Source of the DNA: an uncultured Halomonas sp.
GTDB taxonomy: Bacteria; Pseudomonadota; Gammaproteobacteria; Pseudomonadales; Halomonadaceae
DNA length: 64,000 nt
Direction: 5' to 3'
Assembly (NCBI RefSeq): GCF_947493865.1
Contig: NZ_CANLTC010000003.1
Coordinates: 243,062 to 307,061, forward strand
Below are positions 47,417 to 56,798 of the stretch, one piece after another. The position numbers and the translations under genes are program-made. Positions within the stretch are counted from its first letter, which is position 1; the number at the start of each line of letters is the position of its first letter. The notes beneath the pieces were generated by a model. That model was not told the DNA's origin. It saw only the letters and a list, made by a program, of their open reading frames with translations, and ran no database searches.

Positions 47417-48449
47417 TGTCGGTTTCCTTGGTGCCTGGCGTCAGACCGAGGGCGAACTTGTTGGTTTGGGCGACATGGTCGATCAGTTGGCGTACGCGTA
47501 GCGCGCGCTGGCCACTCTGACTGCCGAATTCACAGTTCATGACCGGTACGCCATCGACGCGGGCCGGCACGATATCGGGAAGTTCCATAGGCAGGACGTC
47601 GCCCATCTTCAGCGACATGACCTGACTGATACTGGCGGCGATCTCCACGAAATCCGCTATCAGCTCGATTTGCGAGTGCTTGATCTCACCGGCCATGCGC
47701 TGGCCCCACTGGCGATCCTCATCCGCATTGTTGTCCGTGAGCGGGCCGGAAAGGCGTTCGCGCATCGGCTCTATCATCGAGTAGGGCATGCAGATCTGGA
47801 ATTCGCTGATGAGATTGCCGACCTCCAGATGAAAGGTGCTGGTCACCACGACTTCGTTGGGCGAGCTTGTGATATTGGCAAAACGCACCTGCATCTCCGA
47901 GCGCACGTAGTCGATTTCCAGCGGGAACACCGATTTCCAGGCGTCCTGATAGGAGTCGATGGCCAGATGCAGCAAGCGCTGTATGATGCGCTGTTCGGTA
48001 TGAGTGAATTCCCGACCTTCGGATTTGGTCAGAAAACGCCCATCGCCGCCGAACAGGTTGTCCACCACCATGAACACCAGGTTGGGGGGGAATACCACCA
48101 GCGCGGTTCCCCTGAGCGGTTTCATGGTGATCAGGTTGACGTTAGTGGGTACCGGCAGATGCCGCGAGAATTCGCTGTAGCTCTGATAGCGCACGCTTTC
48201 CACGGTGATATCGGCGCTGCGCCGCAGGAGGTTGAAAAGACTCATGCGGAACTGACGAGCAAAACGCTCGTTGATGATATCCAGCGCATGCAGGCGCTCG
48301 CGGATAATGCGGTGTTGAGTCGCTGGATTGTAGGGGCGAATACGCGGCGCCGTCGATGAATCGCCGCCATCGCTGGCTTCTTCTTCGCCACTGACGCCCT
48401 TTAGAAGGGCGTCTATCTCATCCTGCGAAAGCAGATCGTCTTGAGACAT
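47409..48449 (-). CDS. fliM: Flagellar motor switch protein FliM
   Basis: A 346-residue switch protein. The N-terminal CheY-binding peptide DLLSQDEIDALLKGV is present, the middle domain carries NERFARQFRMSLFNLLR, and the SpoA domain closes the C-terminus, with MELPDIVPARVDGVPVMNCE (split). The ATG at 48449 fits the family start; the frame runs upstream into the fliL tail without support. It starts seven bases after the fliL stop. Confidence 0.97.
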   Translation of the reverse strand: MSQDDLLSQDEIDALLKGVSGEEEASDGGDSSTAPRIRPYNPATQHRIIRERLHALDIINERFARQFRMSLFNLLRRSADITVESVRYQSYSEFSRHLPVPTNVNLITMKPLRGTALVVFPPNLVFMVVDNLFGGDGRFLTKSEGREFTHTEQRIIQRLLHLAIDSYQDAWKSVFPLEIDYVRSEMQVRFANITSSPNEVVVTSTFHLEVGNLISEFQICMPYSMIEPMRERLSGPLTDNNADEDRQWGQRMAGEIKHSQIELIADFVEIAASISQVMSLKMGDVLPMELPDIVPARVDGVPVMNCEFGSQSGQRALRVRQLIDHVAQTNKFALGLTPGTKETDND

Positions 48450-48456
48450 GTTGTCC

Positions 48457-48945
48457 CTATTGCACGATGAAGTCGGTGTAGAGCACGTCAGCAATCGCAA
48501 GATCCGGCTGGGGATCGCTGAAAGGCTCATCGAATAGTGTCAAGATCTTGCCCGCCAGTGCTTCCTTGCCCTCAGGGCGAGTCAGCTCTTCTGCATACTG
48601 GTCGGAAAGCAATAGCAGAAGCCGGCTGCGAAGCTGGGGCATGTTCTGCGCGATCAGAGCAGCGGTCTCTTCGTTATCCACCTTGAAAGACAGGCCGATG
48701 TAGAGCAGGCGCTGCTCGTAGTTTTCACTTTGTACATTGACCGTGAACGGCGGGACGGTCGCGAAGATCGGCGCCGGCGCAACGATGGCATTCGCTTCTG
48801 GCACGCTATCGTCGGCGTTTACCGGGTTGTTCAAATCCAGCAGGTAATACACGCCGGCAGAGCTTGCCATCGAGATCGCTATGATCACGATACCGAGGAG
48901 CCACCAGGGCTTCCCGCCTTTTTTCTCAGACTGATTCTTGGCCAT
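48457..48945 (-). CDS. fliL: Flagellar basal body-associated protein FliL
   Basis: A 162-residue single-span inner-membrane protein that supports stator function. The N-terminus is basic (KNQSEKKGGKPWW), then a membrane helix (about 15-37), then a periplasmic domain with FTVNVQSENYEQRLLYIGLSF (split) and IRSRLLLLLSDQ-like RSRLLLLLSDQYAEEL; it ends in DVLYTDFIVQ. It is the first gene of fliLMNOPQR, behind a likely sigma-28 promoter at 49073-49099. Confidence 0.95.
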   Translation of the reverse strand: MAKNQSEKKGGKPWWLLGIVIIAISMASSAGVYYLLDLNNPVNADDSVPEANAIVAPAPIFATVPPFTVNVQSENYEQRLLYIGLSFKVDNEETAALIAQNMPQLRSRLLLLLSDQYAEELTRPEGKEALAGKILTLFDEPFSDPQPDLAIADVLYTDFIVQ

Positions 48946-49072
48946 TGTGAGTGTTCGCCGTCGTTGATCGATGATTGCAAGAGGATTATGGCGGCAGTGG
49001 AGCGTTTGATATGGATGGAAAAGGCCGCCGATAGGTACTCAACTCAAGGTTTTGAGCTGACGCTCCACTCAT

Positions 49073-49099
49073 GTATCGGCAAAACGCCCGGATCGTTGA
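49073..49099 (-). promoter_or_regulatory. Sigma-28 (FliA) promoter upstream of fliL, overlapping the fliK terminator
   Basis: On the minus strand TCAA (49099-49096), exactly 15 bases, then GCCGATAC (49080-49073); 10 of 12 consensus bases. It lies about 130 bases before fliL and shares bases with the hairpin at 49084-49114. Confidence 0.6.
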
Positions 49100-49114
49100 G
49101 CACGAACCGGGCGT
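49081..49114 (-). terminator. Rho-independent terminator after fliK
   Basis: On the minus strand ACGCCCGG (49114-49107) pairs with CCGGGCGT (49091-49084), with a 15-base loop, followed by TTTT. It separates the fliK transcript from fliL. Confidence 0.65.
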
Positions 49115-49178
49115 AGGAGGAAGAAAGACGTTGAGGCCTTGTTGAGAAGTCAGGCTGTGCGGTTTTTTCGGCTAAATT

Positions 49179-50549
49179 CTACGCGTAGAGATTGACCCGG
49201 CCATCCATCTCGATGCTTTGGGCCGTCATGACCGACGTTTCCGCGCCATCACCGGCTCCTGCTGAAGAATCCGCAAGCAGGGCGTCTCCACGCTCACCGG
49301 ATTGATCGCCTTCACGCTGCTGGTTCTGCTGACCGACCATGGCTTCACCAAGCTGGATGCCGCTTTCCGCCAGGGCTTCGCGCAACTGCGGGATGGCCTG
49401 CTCGATGGCGGCGCGCACATGAGGATTGGCAGAGGTGAACTGTGCCTGAGCCAACTGGTCATCCATCTTCAAGCTGATGCTTACCGGACCCAGATCCGCC
49501 GGATGCAGGTAAAGTTCTACGCGCTGATTGCCGCGCTGATGCATCGATACCAGTTGCTGTCCAAGCCCTTGTTGCCACTGGGCGGAGGCCAGAGGTGCGC
49601 TCAAGGTCGCTTGTGTGATTCCTTGCGCCTGTCCGGCAGCCTGGGAAGATGCCCCGGTTGTACCCGCTCCCACTGCCAGCGCCCCTTGGCCAGCGAGTAT
49701 CTCCGCACCGCCGCGACCGTTCAGAGCGCCATCGGTCCCGGCATTGGCGGCCATCGCATCCATGAAGGAGCCTGGAATGGCCAGGTTGCCAAGAGTACCG
49801 TTCTGCTGAGCGGTAGTGGTCATGTTCTCGGCACTCGCCATGTTCGCCTGGGCGAGCGCGCCGGACTGACCCTGGGCCGTCAATGCCTGATGCCGCAGGG
49901 CACCGCCGTCCGCCAGTTGCTGTGCTACTGCGTTGTCACCGAGCTTGCCAAGCGGCGCCACTGTCCGATCGCCTTGCGCGCCAGCCAAGGCGGCTTGCTG
50001 GGCCTGGGTCATCGGCGCCGTGGTATCACCGCGCTGGGCTTGAGCAATGAGATCCAGGCGCTGGCGAATGGCGTCAAGGCCGGATGGCGCACCTTGAGTC
50101 CTGGGAATTGCGGCGTCGGACTGGCGAACCTGGGCGCTACTCAGCAGGGCGCCGGCTGGGACTTGAGCGTCATTTCCTGCCAGCATGGCGATCTGCTGGG
50201 CCAGAGGGGTCATCTGCGTCGGCATTTGAGTCGTATCAGCCAAGCCGTCCAGCAACGTTGCCTCATCGTCCGAGAGTTCGATGCCGGCGTCGAGTTTGTC
50301 CAGAACCTTGGCGAGCGAGGTGTCGCCGTTTGCGCCAAGACGTTCTTTTCCGGTGGCACCGCCCGAGACAAGCGCCGATGAAGGCTCGCTGGTGGTCTTC
50401 GTCTCGGCAGAGGATTTGGCGTTCTGGCCGGCTTTTTGATAAAGCTGCGCGAACTTGTCGCCAGCACCGGATTCGCCCTTGGCATTCTGGGTCAGAGCGG
50501 GAGCTTGTTGAGACGCCCCCTTGGGTGCTAGCAGTTGTGAAATTTCCAT
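49179..50549 (-). CDS. fliK: Flagellar hook-length control protein FliK
   Basis: A 456-residue secreted ruler protein. The N-terminal 330 residues are low in complexity (Ala, Gln, Gly, Ser, Thr), as usual for FliK. The conserved C-terminal Flg_hook domain has VELYLHPADLGPVSISLKMD, VRAAIEQAIPQLREALAESGIQLGEAMV (split). It switches export from hook to filament proteins. It lies after fliJ on the same strand, with a 35-base gap, and is followed by a terminator. Confidence 0.93.
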   Translation of the reverse strand: MEISQLLAPKGASQQAPALTQNAKGESGAGDKFAQLYQKAGQNAKSSAETKTTSEPSSALVSGGATGKERLGANGDTSLAKVLDKLDAGIELSDDEATLLDGLADTTQMPTQMTPLAQQIAMLAGNDAQVPAGALLSSAQVRQSDAAIPRTQGAPSGLDAIRQRLDLIAQAQRGDTTAPMTQAQQAALAGAQGDRTVAPLGKLGDNAVAQQLADGGALRHQALTAQGQSGALAQANMASAENMTTTAQQNGTLGNLAIPGSFMDAMAANAGTDGALNGRGGAEILAGQGALAVGAGTTGASSQAAGQAQGITQATLSAPLASAQWQQGLGQQLVSMHQRGNQRVELYLHPADLGPVSISLKMDDQLAQAQFTSANPHVRAAIEQAIPQLREALAESGIQLGEAMVGQQNQQREGDQSGERGDALLADSSAGAGDGAETSVMTAQSIEMDGRVNLYA

Positions 50550-50584
50550 GAAGCAAAGCCTCCCCTTGATGGGTAGAGTCGAAA

Positions 50585-51055
50585 TTAGTGGCTGGAACCG
50601 GAATGATCGTGTTGGGCCTGACGCCGAAAGCGCATGCCGGCGCTCATTTCATCTGCCATACGCTGTTCGCGACGCGTGGCACGCTGATGTTCGGCAGTAT
50701 TGCGGCGATCCACCAGGGTGTCGTAGGCGGAGAGCCGGCGCTGCTCCTGTTGCCAGCGCAACTGGCCCTGGGCTAGCTGCGCCTCGTGTGCCGAGAGCGC
50801 GTGTCGCGAGCCGGCGATCGCATCGTCCAGGCAGCGCAGGAACTGTTGGTAATTGCTCCAGCTGGCGGGGCCGATGCCGGACTCCATGGAAGTCTGCAGT
50901 TTCCGACGATACTCGTGGCGATACTGCAGGAGCGTATCGAGCTGAGCCTTGGATTCCTGCTGGGCACGACGCAGACCACTGAGCTCGATCCCGGCGTTAT
51001 CCCGGGAATCCCGAGCGAGAGTGATCAAGGTGTCAAGTGGTGTGGATGTCGCCAT
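50585..51055 (-). CDS. fliJ: Flagellar export protein FliJ
   Basis: A 156-residue coiled-coil protein rich in Gln, Arg and Leu, matching FliJ in length (147 in E. coli) and in its place between fliI and fliK. The opening has PLDTLITLARDSRDNAGIEL and a middle FLRCLDDAIAG. FliJ sits in the centre of the FliI hexamer and cycles export chaperones. Sequence conservation in this family is low, so the call leans partly on position. Confidence 0.9.
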   Translation of the reverse strand: MATSTPLDTLITLARDSRDNAGIELSGLRRAQQESKAQLDTLLQYRHEYRRKLQTSMESGIGPASWSNYQQFLRCLDDAIAGSRHALSAHEAQLAQGQLRWQQEQRRLSAYDTLVDRRNTAEHQRATRREQRMADEMSAGMRFRRQAQHDHSGSSH

Positions 51056-51139
51056 CTGTCTCTTCCTTCTGCATAAATTCGTTCTTCAAGCGACGTGCAT
51101 TTCGAGATGTCTTGCGCTTGAAGGTCTCGCTGACTGTCA

Positions 51140-52576
51140 TCAAACCGGCAACAGCAGATCGAGAGCACGGTGCGTCTGTGGTATATCGGCACGCTCATCG
51201 ATTGTCTGTTGTAAAAACTGCTCCAACTTGGGTTGCATCATCACCGCCTGATCGAGCTGCGGATCATGCCCCGGCGTATAGGCGCCGACGCTGATCAGAT
51301 CCTGATTGCGCTGGTAGCGGGACATCATTTTCTTGAAACGCTGGGATTGGCGCTGCTGTTCGTTGCTCACGATGGCGGTCATGGCGCGGCTGATCGAGGC
51401 TTCGATATCGATGGCCGGGTAGTGGCCGCTTTCTGCCAGTGAGCGTGACAGCACGATATGGCCATCGAGAATCGCCCGGGCGGAATCCGCGATCGGGTCC
51501 TGCTGATCGTCGCCTTCCGTGAGTACCGTATAAAAAGCGGTGATCGAGCCGCCGCCCTTCATGCCATTGCCGGCGCGTTCCACCAGGCCAGGAAGCTTGG
51601 CGAACACGGAGGGTGGATAACCCTTGGTCGCTGGCGGCTCGCCGATGGCCAGAGCGATTTCCCGCTGGGCCATGGCGTAGCGGGTCAGTGAGTCCATGAT
51701 CAGCAGCACATCCTGGCCCGCATCACGGAAACCTTCCGCCAGCCGGGTGGCATAGGCCGCCCCTTGCAGACGCTGCAGCGGCGAGGTGTCCGCCGGGGCG
51801 GCGACCACCACGGCACGCCGGCGTCCTTCCGCGCCTAGAATATTGTTGATGAAATCCTGTACTTCCCGGCCACGTTCACCGATCAGCCCGACCACGATCA
51901 CATCCGCCTTGGTGTAGCGGGCCATCATCCCAAGCAGCACCGATTTACCCACACCGGAGCCTGCGAACAGGCCCATGCGCTGGCCCCGGCCGACACTCAA
52001 GAGTCCATTGATGGCGCGGATACCCACGTCTATTTGTGTTTCAATGGGGGCGCGATCCATGGGGTTGAGTGGCGTGGAGGCCAAGGGTGCGTGAGGCGCA
52101 TCCGTCAGCGGTTCCAGCCCATCCAGCGGCCGGCCATTGCCATCCACCACGCGACCCAGCAGGCTTTCACCCAAGGGGAAGCGCCGAGCACTGCTGCCCG
52201 GGCCGCCTTCTCCAAGGGGAAATACCCGAGCGCCGGGAAGCAGGCCGCTGATCTCTTCCAGCGGCATCAGGAACAGTTTTTCCCCGGAGAAGCCGACGAC
52301 TTCCGCTTCCGCAAAGCGCTCGTCGTTCGATAACGTGGAAGCGGATGTTAAAGAAGATGCCGCGGCTGACTTCAACGACGGTGGTGAAATCTCGATACGA
52401 CAAGCGCTACCCAAGGGTACTCGCAAGCCGACCGCCTCGAGAACAAGACCTGTCGCCCGCACGATTCGCCCGCTGGTGCGATAAGGCGGAATGGTCTGTA
52501 CGCGGCGCTGAATGCCTTCTAGCGCATTCTGCCAATGGCGCTGATGCGCGTTGCCTGGCTCCGCGACGACGCTCAT
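51140..52576 (-). CDS. fliI: Flagellum-specific ATP synthase FliI
   Basis: A 478-residue export ATPase related to F1-beta. Walker A is [13 protein letters not shown], Walker [18 protein letters not shown], with [13 protein letters not shown] and [17 protein letters not shown] between and after. The ATG at 52576 has AGGAGAGG before it and overlaps the fliH stop by four bases (ATGA). A low-complexity segment ([12 protein letters not shown], about residue 70) extends the N-terminal domain slightly. Length is near E. coli FliI (457). Confidence 0.97.
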   Translation of the reverse strand: MSVVAEPGNAHQRHWQNALEGIQRRVQTIPPYRTSGRIVRATGLVLEAVGLRVPLGSACRIEISPPSLKSAAASSLTSASTLSNDERFAEAEVVGFSGEKLFLMPLEEISGLLPGARVFPLGEGGPGSSARRFPLGESLLGRVVDGNGRPLDGLEPLTDAPHAPLASTPLNPMDRAPIETQIDVGIRAINGLLSVGRGQRMGLFAGSGVGKSVLLGMMARYTKADVIVVGLIGERGREVQDFINNILGAEGRRRAVVVAAPADTSPLQRLQGAAYATRLAEGFRDAGQDVLLIMDSLTRYAMAQREIALAIGEPPATKGYPPSVFAKLPGLVERAGNGMKGGGSITAFYTVLTEGDDQQDPIADSARAILDGHIVLSRSLAESGHYPAIDIEASISRAMTAIVSNEQQRQSQRFKKMMSRYQRNQDLISVGAYTPGHDPQLDQAVMMQPKLEQFLQQTIDERADIPQTHRALDLLLPV

Positions 52577-53310
52577 GAAGCCTCTCCTGATGAGGCATCC
52601 TTGTTGTGGCGACGGCGTACCTTGCCGACGACCGTCTCCCAACGGGACTCGAAGGTGGCATCGAGTTCGCCGCTGGCACTGGTCGCTCTGCAACCGCCAC
52701 GGGTAATCGTATCGTCCGGCTGCAACTGCCAGCCCGCCGCGTCGAACTCCGCCCCCAATTGCGCCTTGACCAGCAGCAGATCCGATGGGTGCAACCATAG
52801 CCGTGGGCGACCAGAAAGCGCCGGTTCCACGTGCAGAAGTTCCCGCACGATGGCAAGTATCTGTTCCGGCTTTTCTTCCAGTGCTTCGCCGGCAAGCTGA
52901 CGCCCGGTGGTCAAGGCGAGATCCGCCAGGCGCTCGGCGATCTCGTCATCGAGGCTCGAAAGGGCGTCTTGAAACTGTTGCGCCAGGGAGAGCAGGGGTG
53001 CCAGGGTCTGTTCGATCTGGCGTTGCAGTTCCTGCTCACCGGACTGGCGGCCTTCTTCGAGCCCTTGCTCGAAGCCATCTTGTTTGCCTTGCTCCAAGCC
53101 TTCCGCATAGGCAGCATCGAATGCTTCCTTGCGCGCATTCTGGCGTTCTGCGTCGAGTTCGGCGCTACGCCGCAGGGCCTGCTGGCGAATCGCATTCTGA
53201 CGAGAATACTCTTGAGAGGTTGTGTCCTGCTGTGCCGTATGGAGCTCTTCCATCTGCCAGCGACGCCACTCGTCGTTGTCCCGCGTGAGGGTGGCGGAGT
53301 GCTTAGACAT
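52573..53310 (-). CDS. fliH: Flagellar assembly protein FliH
   Basis: A 245-residue stator of the export ATPase. The typical run of Gly-xxx-Gly helices is seen in [30 protein letters not shown] (split), followed by the C-terminal domain [18 protein letters not shown] and [13 protein letters not shown]. It overlaps fliG by eight bases and fliI by four, within the operon fliFGHIJ. Confidence 0.94.
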   Translation of the reverse strand: MSKHSATLTRDNDEWRRWQMEELHTAQQDTTSQEYSRQNAIRQQALRRSAELDAERQNARKEAFDAAYAEGLEQGKQDGFEQGLEEGRQSGEQELQRQIEQTLAPLLSLAQQFQDALSSLDDEIAERLADLALTTGRQLAGEALEEKPEQILAIVRELLHVEPALSGRPRLWLHPSDLLLVKAQLGAEFDAAGWQLQPDDTITRGGCRATSASGELDATFESRWETVVGKVRRRHNKDASSGEAS

Positions 53311-54304
53311 AGCTGTCGTCCCCGCCGCCTAGCACGATCTCGCCGCTTTCTGCCAGGCGTCGCACCACCAGCAAGATGGCCTTCTGCTCGTTCTCGACCT
53401 GAGACATGCGAATCGGGCCGCGAGCTTCGAGATCTTCCGTGAGCAGTTGCGCCGCGCGCTGCGACATGTTGGAGGTGAACTTCTCGAGCAATTCGTTGGG
53501 CGCGCCCTTGAGTGCCACCACCAGAGAGTTGTTGTCGATCTCCTTGAGGATGAGCTGAATGCCGCGATTGTCGATATCGACGATGTTCTCGAACAGGAAC
53601 ATCTCATCGATGATCTTCTGTGCCAGATCTTCACTGTGAGCACGCACGTTTTCGATGATGGCCTCTTCCTGAGCCGAGCTCATCAGGTTGAGGATTTCCG
53701 CCGCGGTTCTCACGCCACCCATCTTGCTGCGCTTGAGGTTCTGGCCGTCGAGCATGCCACCGAGCACTTCCGTCAATTCCTGCAAGGCAGCGGGCTGCAC
53801 GCCGCTGAAGGTCGCGATACGCAAGACCACATCGTTGCGCTGCTTGTCATTGAACAGCTCCAGAATGGCCGCCGCCTGATGGCGTTCGAGATGCACCAGG
53901 ATGGTGGCGATGATCTGTGGATGCTCGTCGCGGATCATCTCCGCCACCATGGAGGCTTCCATCAGATTGAGCGAGTCGATACCCGAACTGGCGCCTCTGG
54001 CCTCGAGAATGTCCTCGATCAAACTCGTGGCGCGTTCACTGCCCAGCGCCTTGGTCAATACCGAGCGCAGGTGTTCGCTGGAATGCAGGTTGAGCGCGGC
54101 GAACTGCTCGGCTTCATCATGGAATTCTTCGAGTACCTTGCGCATCTCGTCATGGGAGATCTGGTCGAGATTAGACATCTCCTTGCCCAGCTCTTCGATA
54201 TCCTGAGCGGGGAGAAGCTTGAATATCTCGGCGGCGCTGTCCTCATCCAGGGACAGCAGCAGAATGGCACTGCGGCGCATACCGCTCATCGTGGTTTTAG
54301 TCAT
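53303..54304 (-). CDS. fliG: Flagellar motor switch protein FliG
   Basis: A 333-residue C-ring protein that transmits torque. Blocks: RSAILLLSLDEDSAAEIFKL (split), the middle-domain EHPQIIATILVHLERHQAA (split), the EHPQ motif as RDEHPQ, and the C-terminal stator-facing LKEIDNNSLVVALKGAP and FTSNMSQRAAQLLTEDLEARGP (split), which hold the charged residues. It overlaps fliF by eight bases and fliH by eight. Confidence 0.97.
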   Translation of the reverse strand: MTKTTMSGMRRSAILLLSLDEDSAAEIFKLLPAQDIEELGKEMSNLDQISHDEMRKVLEEFHDEAEQFAALNLHSSEHLRSVLTKALGSERATSLIEDILEARGASSGIDSLNLMEASMVAEMIRDEHPQIIATILVHLERHQAAAILELFNDKQRNDVVLRIATFSGVQPAALQELTEVLGGMLDGQNLKRSKMGGVRTAAEILNLMSSAQEEAIIENVRAHSEDLAQKIIDEMFLFENIVDIDNRGIQLILKEIDNNSLVVALKGAPNELLEKFTSNMSQRAAQLLTEDLEARGPIRMSQVENEQKAILLVVRRLAESGEIVLGGGDDSYV

Positions 54305-56012
54305 TTTTGTTCATCCAACTCTTGACGATGATCGCGACCAGCTTCGGATCCTCAAGGGCCATCTCCCGCGCTGCCTTGAGATCCTGTTCGTAAGACGAGG
54401 CTCCACGGCGGCGGCGGCGTGGCTGCGGTGGTGTATCGTCTTCGTAGTCGCCGTCATCGCGATTATTCGGTGACAAGGCTGCAGCCATGTTCGGCGCGCT
54501 GGGTGCCGCTGCCGGCAAGGGCTGGCTGTGGCGCTTGATCAAGGGGCGTAGCACCATGAACCAGAGGAACAGAGCGGCCAGGGCGACGAGCAGATAGCGA
54601 CCCAGAGTCAGTGCCAGATCGATGGCCTGGGCGGTTTGCCACCAAGGTAGAGGCTCAATGGCGTCATCACGCTGGGCAAAACTTGAGTTGACCACTTCGA
54701 TGGCATCGCCTCGCGCCTCGGAGAAGCCCATGGCCTGGCGTACCAGTCGCTCGATCTGGGCCAGCTCGTTATCGCTCAAGGGCTCGCGAATCGCCAGGCC
54801 TTCCTCATCGAGACCATCCCGATAATTGATCACGACCGCTACCGATAGACGCTGAACGCTACCGCGACGGTACTGCACGTGCTCGACGCTGCGATCCACT
54901 TCGTAGTTGACCACGTCATCCCGATCCAGACGGCTTGGCGGCTTCTTCTCGTTGGTCTGGTCGACATTGCCTTCTTCGTCTTCATTCGCGGCGGTTTCAG
55001 CACCCTGGTCGATAGGGGAAGCCACGGTGCCGGGAGGCGTATTGGTTAGAGCGCCGGGAATGCCGCGACTCAGATCGTCGCCACCGGTGAAGGATTCGCT
55101 GGTCTGGCGACTGCGTACCGCTGCTTCGTTGGGCGGCTGATTGGGGCCATAGCGCTCTGCGGTCTGTTCCCGTGTGGAGAAATCGATCTGGGCCGCAACC
55201 TGGGCGCGCACATTGTCCGGGCCAAGAATAGGGGAGAGGATGCGTTCGATGCGCTGCTGATAGGAGCGCTCGACTTCCTGAATGTAGCTAAGTTGCGTAC
55301 CGTCGAGATCTCCCAGGCTGCTGCCGCTGCGAGAGAGTAGGCGACCGTTCTGATCCACCACGGTGACCGCTTCCGAGGCAAGTTCCGGTACGCTACCGGC
55401 GACCATGTGCACGATGGCATTGATCTGGCCGTCGCCCAGTACGCGTCCGGGTTGTAGTGTCAATACCACGGATGCCTTGGCGGGCTCCCGCTCACGGACG
55501 AAGACCGATGACTTGGCCATGGCCAGGTGAATGCGTGCCGAAGCGACTGGCCCCAATGCTTCAATCGAGCGAATGAGCTCGCCTTCAAGGCCGCGCTGGT
55601 AGTTGAGTTGTTCCGTGAACTGGCTTACCCCGAAGGCCTGGGTGTCCATCAGCTCGAAGCCGACATTGCCACCCTGAGGCAGGCCTTGCTCCGCCAGTTG
55701 CAGACGCAGCGTATGCACCTGATCGCCGGGCACCAGCAGGGCACCGCCGCCATCATTGAAACGATAGGGGACCCCTCGTGTGTCAAGCTCATTGATGATG
55801 CGTCCGCCATCGGCATCGCTGAGATTGCTGTACAGCACGCGGTAATCCGGTGTGCTGGCCCAGAGCAGCATGGCCGCCACGATGGCGACCGCGGCGGCGC
55901 CGGCGATCAGCAAGGGGACCAGCGGGCTACTGCGTAGCTTGGTCAACATGTTTGCTGCCGATGATGCCTTGGCATTCTGAGTCGTTTGATTGGCCGAAGC
56001 GGCGTCACTCAT
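54297..56012 (-). CDS. fliF: Flagellar MS-ring protein FliF
   Basis: A 571-residue MS-ring subunit. Two membrane helices frame the periplasmic part (about residues 32-52, VPLLIAGAAAVAIVAAMLLW, and about 455-475). The ring-building motifs include DYRVLYSNLSDADGGRIINEL (split), GVPYRFNDGGGALLVPGDQV and RGLEGELIRSIEALGPVASARIHLA (split). The C-terminal tail ALEDPKLVAIIVKSWMN is the FliG-binding segment. It is the first gene of the leftward fliFGHIJ-K run. Confidence 0.97.
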   Translation of the reverse strand: MSDAASANQTTQNAKASSAANMLTKLRSSPLVPLLIAGAAAVAIVAAMLLWASTPDYRVLYSNLSDADGGRIINELDTRGVPYRFNDGGGALLVPGDQVHTLRLQLAEQGLPQGGNVGFELMDTQAFGVSQFTEQLNYQRGLEGELIRSIEALGPVASARIHLAMAKSSVFVREREPAKASVVLTLQPGRVLGDGQINAIVHMVAGSVPELASEAVTVVDQNGRLLSRSGSSLGDLDGTQLSYIQEVERSYQQRIERILSPILGPDNVRAQVAAQIDFSTREQTAERYGPNQPPNEAAVRSRQTSESFTGGDDLSRGIPGALTNTPPGTVASPIDQGAETAANEDEEGNVDQTNEKKPPSRLDRDDVVNYEVDRSVEHVQYRRGSVQRLSVAVVINYRDGLDEEGLAIREPLSDNELAQIERLVRQAMGFSEARGDAIEVVNSSFAQRDDAIEPLPWWQTAQAIDLALTLGRYLLVALAALFLWFMVLRPLIKRHSQPLPAAAPSAPNMAAALSPNNRDDGDYEDDTPPQPRRRRRGASSYEQDLKAAREMALEDPKLVAIIVKSWMNKND

Positions 56013-56321
56013 GCTCGCCTCCCGGCGTTAAAGATAGTGCCTGTAAAGGCAATGTTGTTTGTGTCGGCCCGATAGCCGTGGGTCGGTCCAGATAACATGA
56101 TGATGTCCGGCTCCAGCATCCGTCTCGATTCGTCGTTCCGACCAGGCCCGAATGCCTGATCCGAACGGTCGGGTGATGGAGGACATTATCCGCAACGATG
56201 GCAAGGCTAAAGGCAGGAAAAGGACGCGTTTGTTAGTTCATTTGCATGCATGAATAAGACGAAGGGGTTGATAGGCTTGCCATCACTATCAATCCATTAT
56301 CAATGCGTGCAGGAGTTCGTC
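56013..56321. promoter_or_regulatory. Divergent regulatory region between fliF and fliE
   Basis: This 309-base gene-free stretch separates leftward fliF from rightward fliE and must hold both promoters. I looked for sigma-54 (GG-N10-GC) and sigma-28 sites and found no convincing match; the closest sigma-54-like candidate (TGGCA around 56200) has an 11-base spacing. Confidence 0.4.
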
Positions 56322-56651
56322 ATGAGTGCACCCGCCATTCAGGCAGCACTGAGTCAGATGCAGAGTCTGGCGACCCAGGCCAGCGGCCAGGCCGCCAAGG
56401 GTCAGCAGCTATCCACCATGGTAGGACAGGGCGGTTTCGCCGGTGAGCTGCAGTCGTCGATACAACGTATCAACCGGCTGCAACAGACCGCCAACGCCAA
56501 GCTCAACGCCTTTCAAGCGGGCGCTCCCGGCGTGTCGTTGAACGATGTGATGGTGGACATGCAAAAAGCCAGCGTTGGCTTCCAGATGGGGGTGCAGGTG
56601 CGCAATCGCCTGGTGACCGCCTACAAGGACATCATGAACATGCAGGTCTAG
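56322..56651 (+). CDS. fliE: Flagellar hook-basal body complex protein FliE
   Basis: A 109-residue protein that links the MS ring to the rod. The conserved C-terminal half has VSLNDVMVDMQKASVGFQMGVQVRNRLVTAYKDIMNMQV (split), as in E. coli FliE (104). The ATG at 56322 has AGGAG six bases before it; the frame is open for 24 codons upstream without support. It is a lone gene on the opposite strand to fliF, whereas in many relatives fliE is the first gene of the fliEFGHIJ operon. Confidence 0.96.
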   Translation: MSAPAIQAALSQMQSLATQASGQAAKGQQLSTMVGQGGFAGELQSSIQRINRLQQTANAKLNAFQAGAPGVSLNDVMVDMQKASVGFQMGVQVRNRLVTAYKDIMNMQV

Positions 56652-56718
56652 CCAGGTTCAGCAGGGGAAAACCCGCGGCCGCCTCCTGGGCGCTACCGCG
56701 GGCAAGAAAGAGGTAATA

Positions 56719-56768
56719 TGGCCACGATAGCGCAACGGGTAACGTTCGCTATCGTGGCCATCGTTCTT
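56719..56768 (+). terminator. Strong hairpin between fliE and the GGDEF-EAL gene
   Basis: A perfect 14-bp stem TGGCCACGATAGCG/CGCTATCGTGGCCA (56719-56732 with 56747-56760) is followed by TCGTTCTT on the plus strand. It probably ends fliE transcripts. Confidence 0.7.
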
Positions 56769-56798
56769 TATGCACCCAGGCAGGCTCCTGATGGCAGC

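Noticed and set aside
49302..50381. Plus-strand open frame of 359 codons opposite fliK
   Set aside because: Antisense to a low-complexity FliK region; no start context or family.
56013..56321. Sigma-54 promoter before fliE or fliF
   Set aside because: The best GG/GC pair around 56200 has an 11-base spacing in place of 10 and poor flanks.
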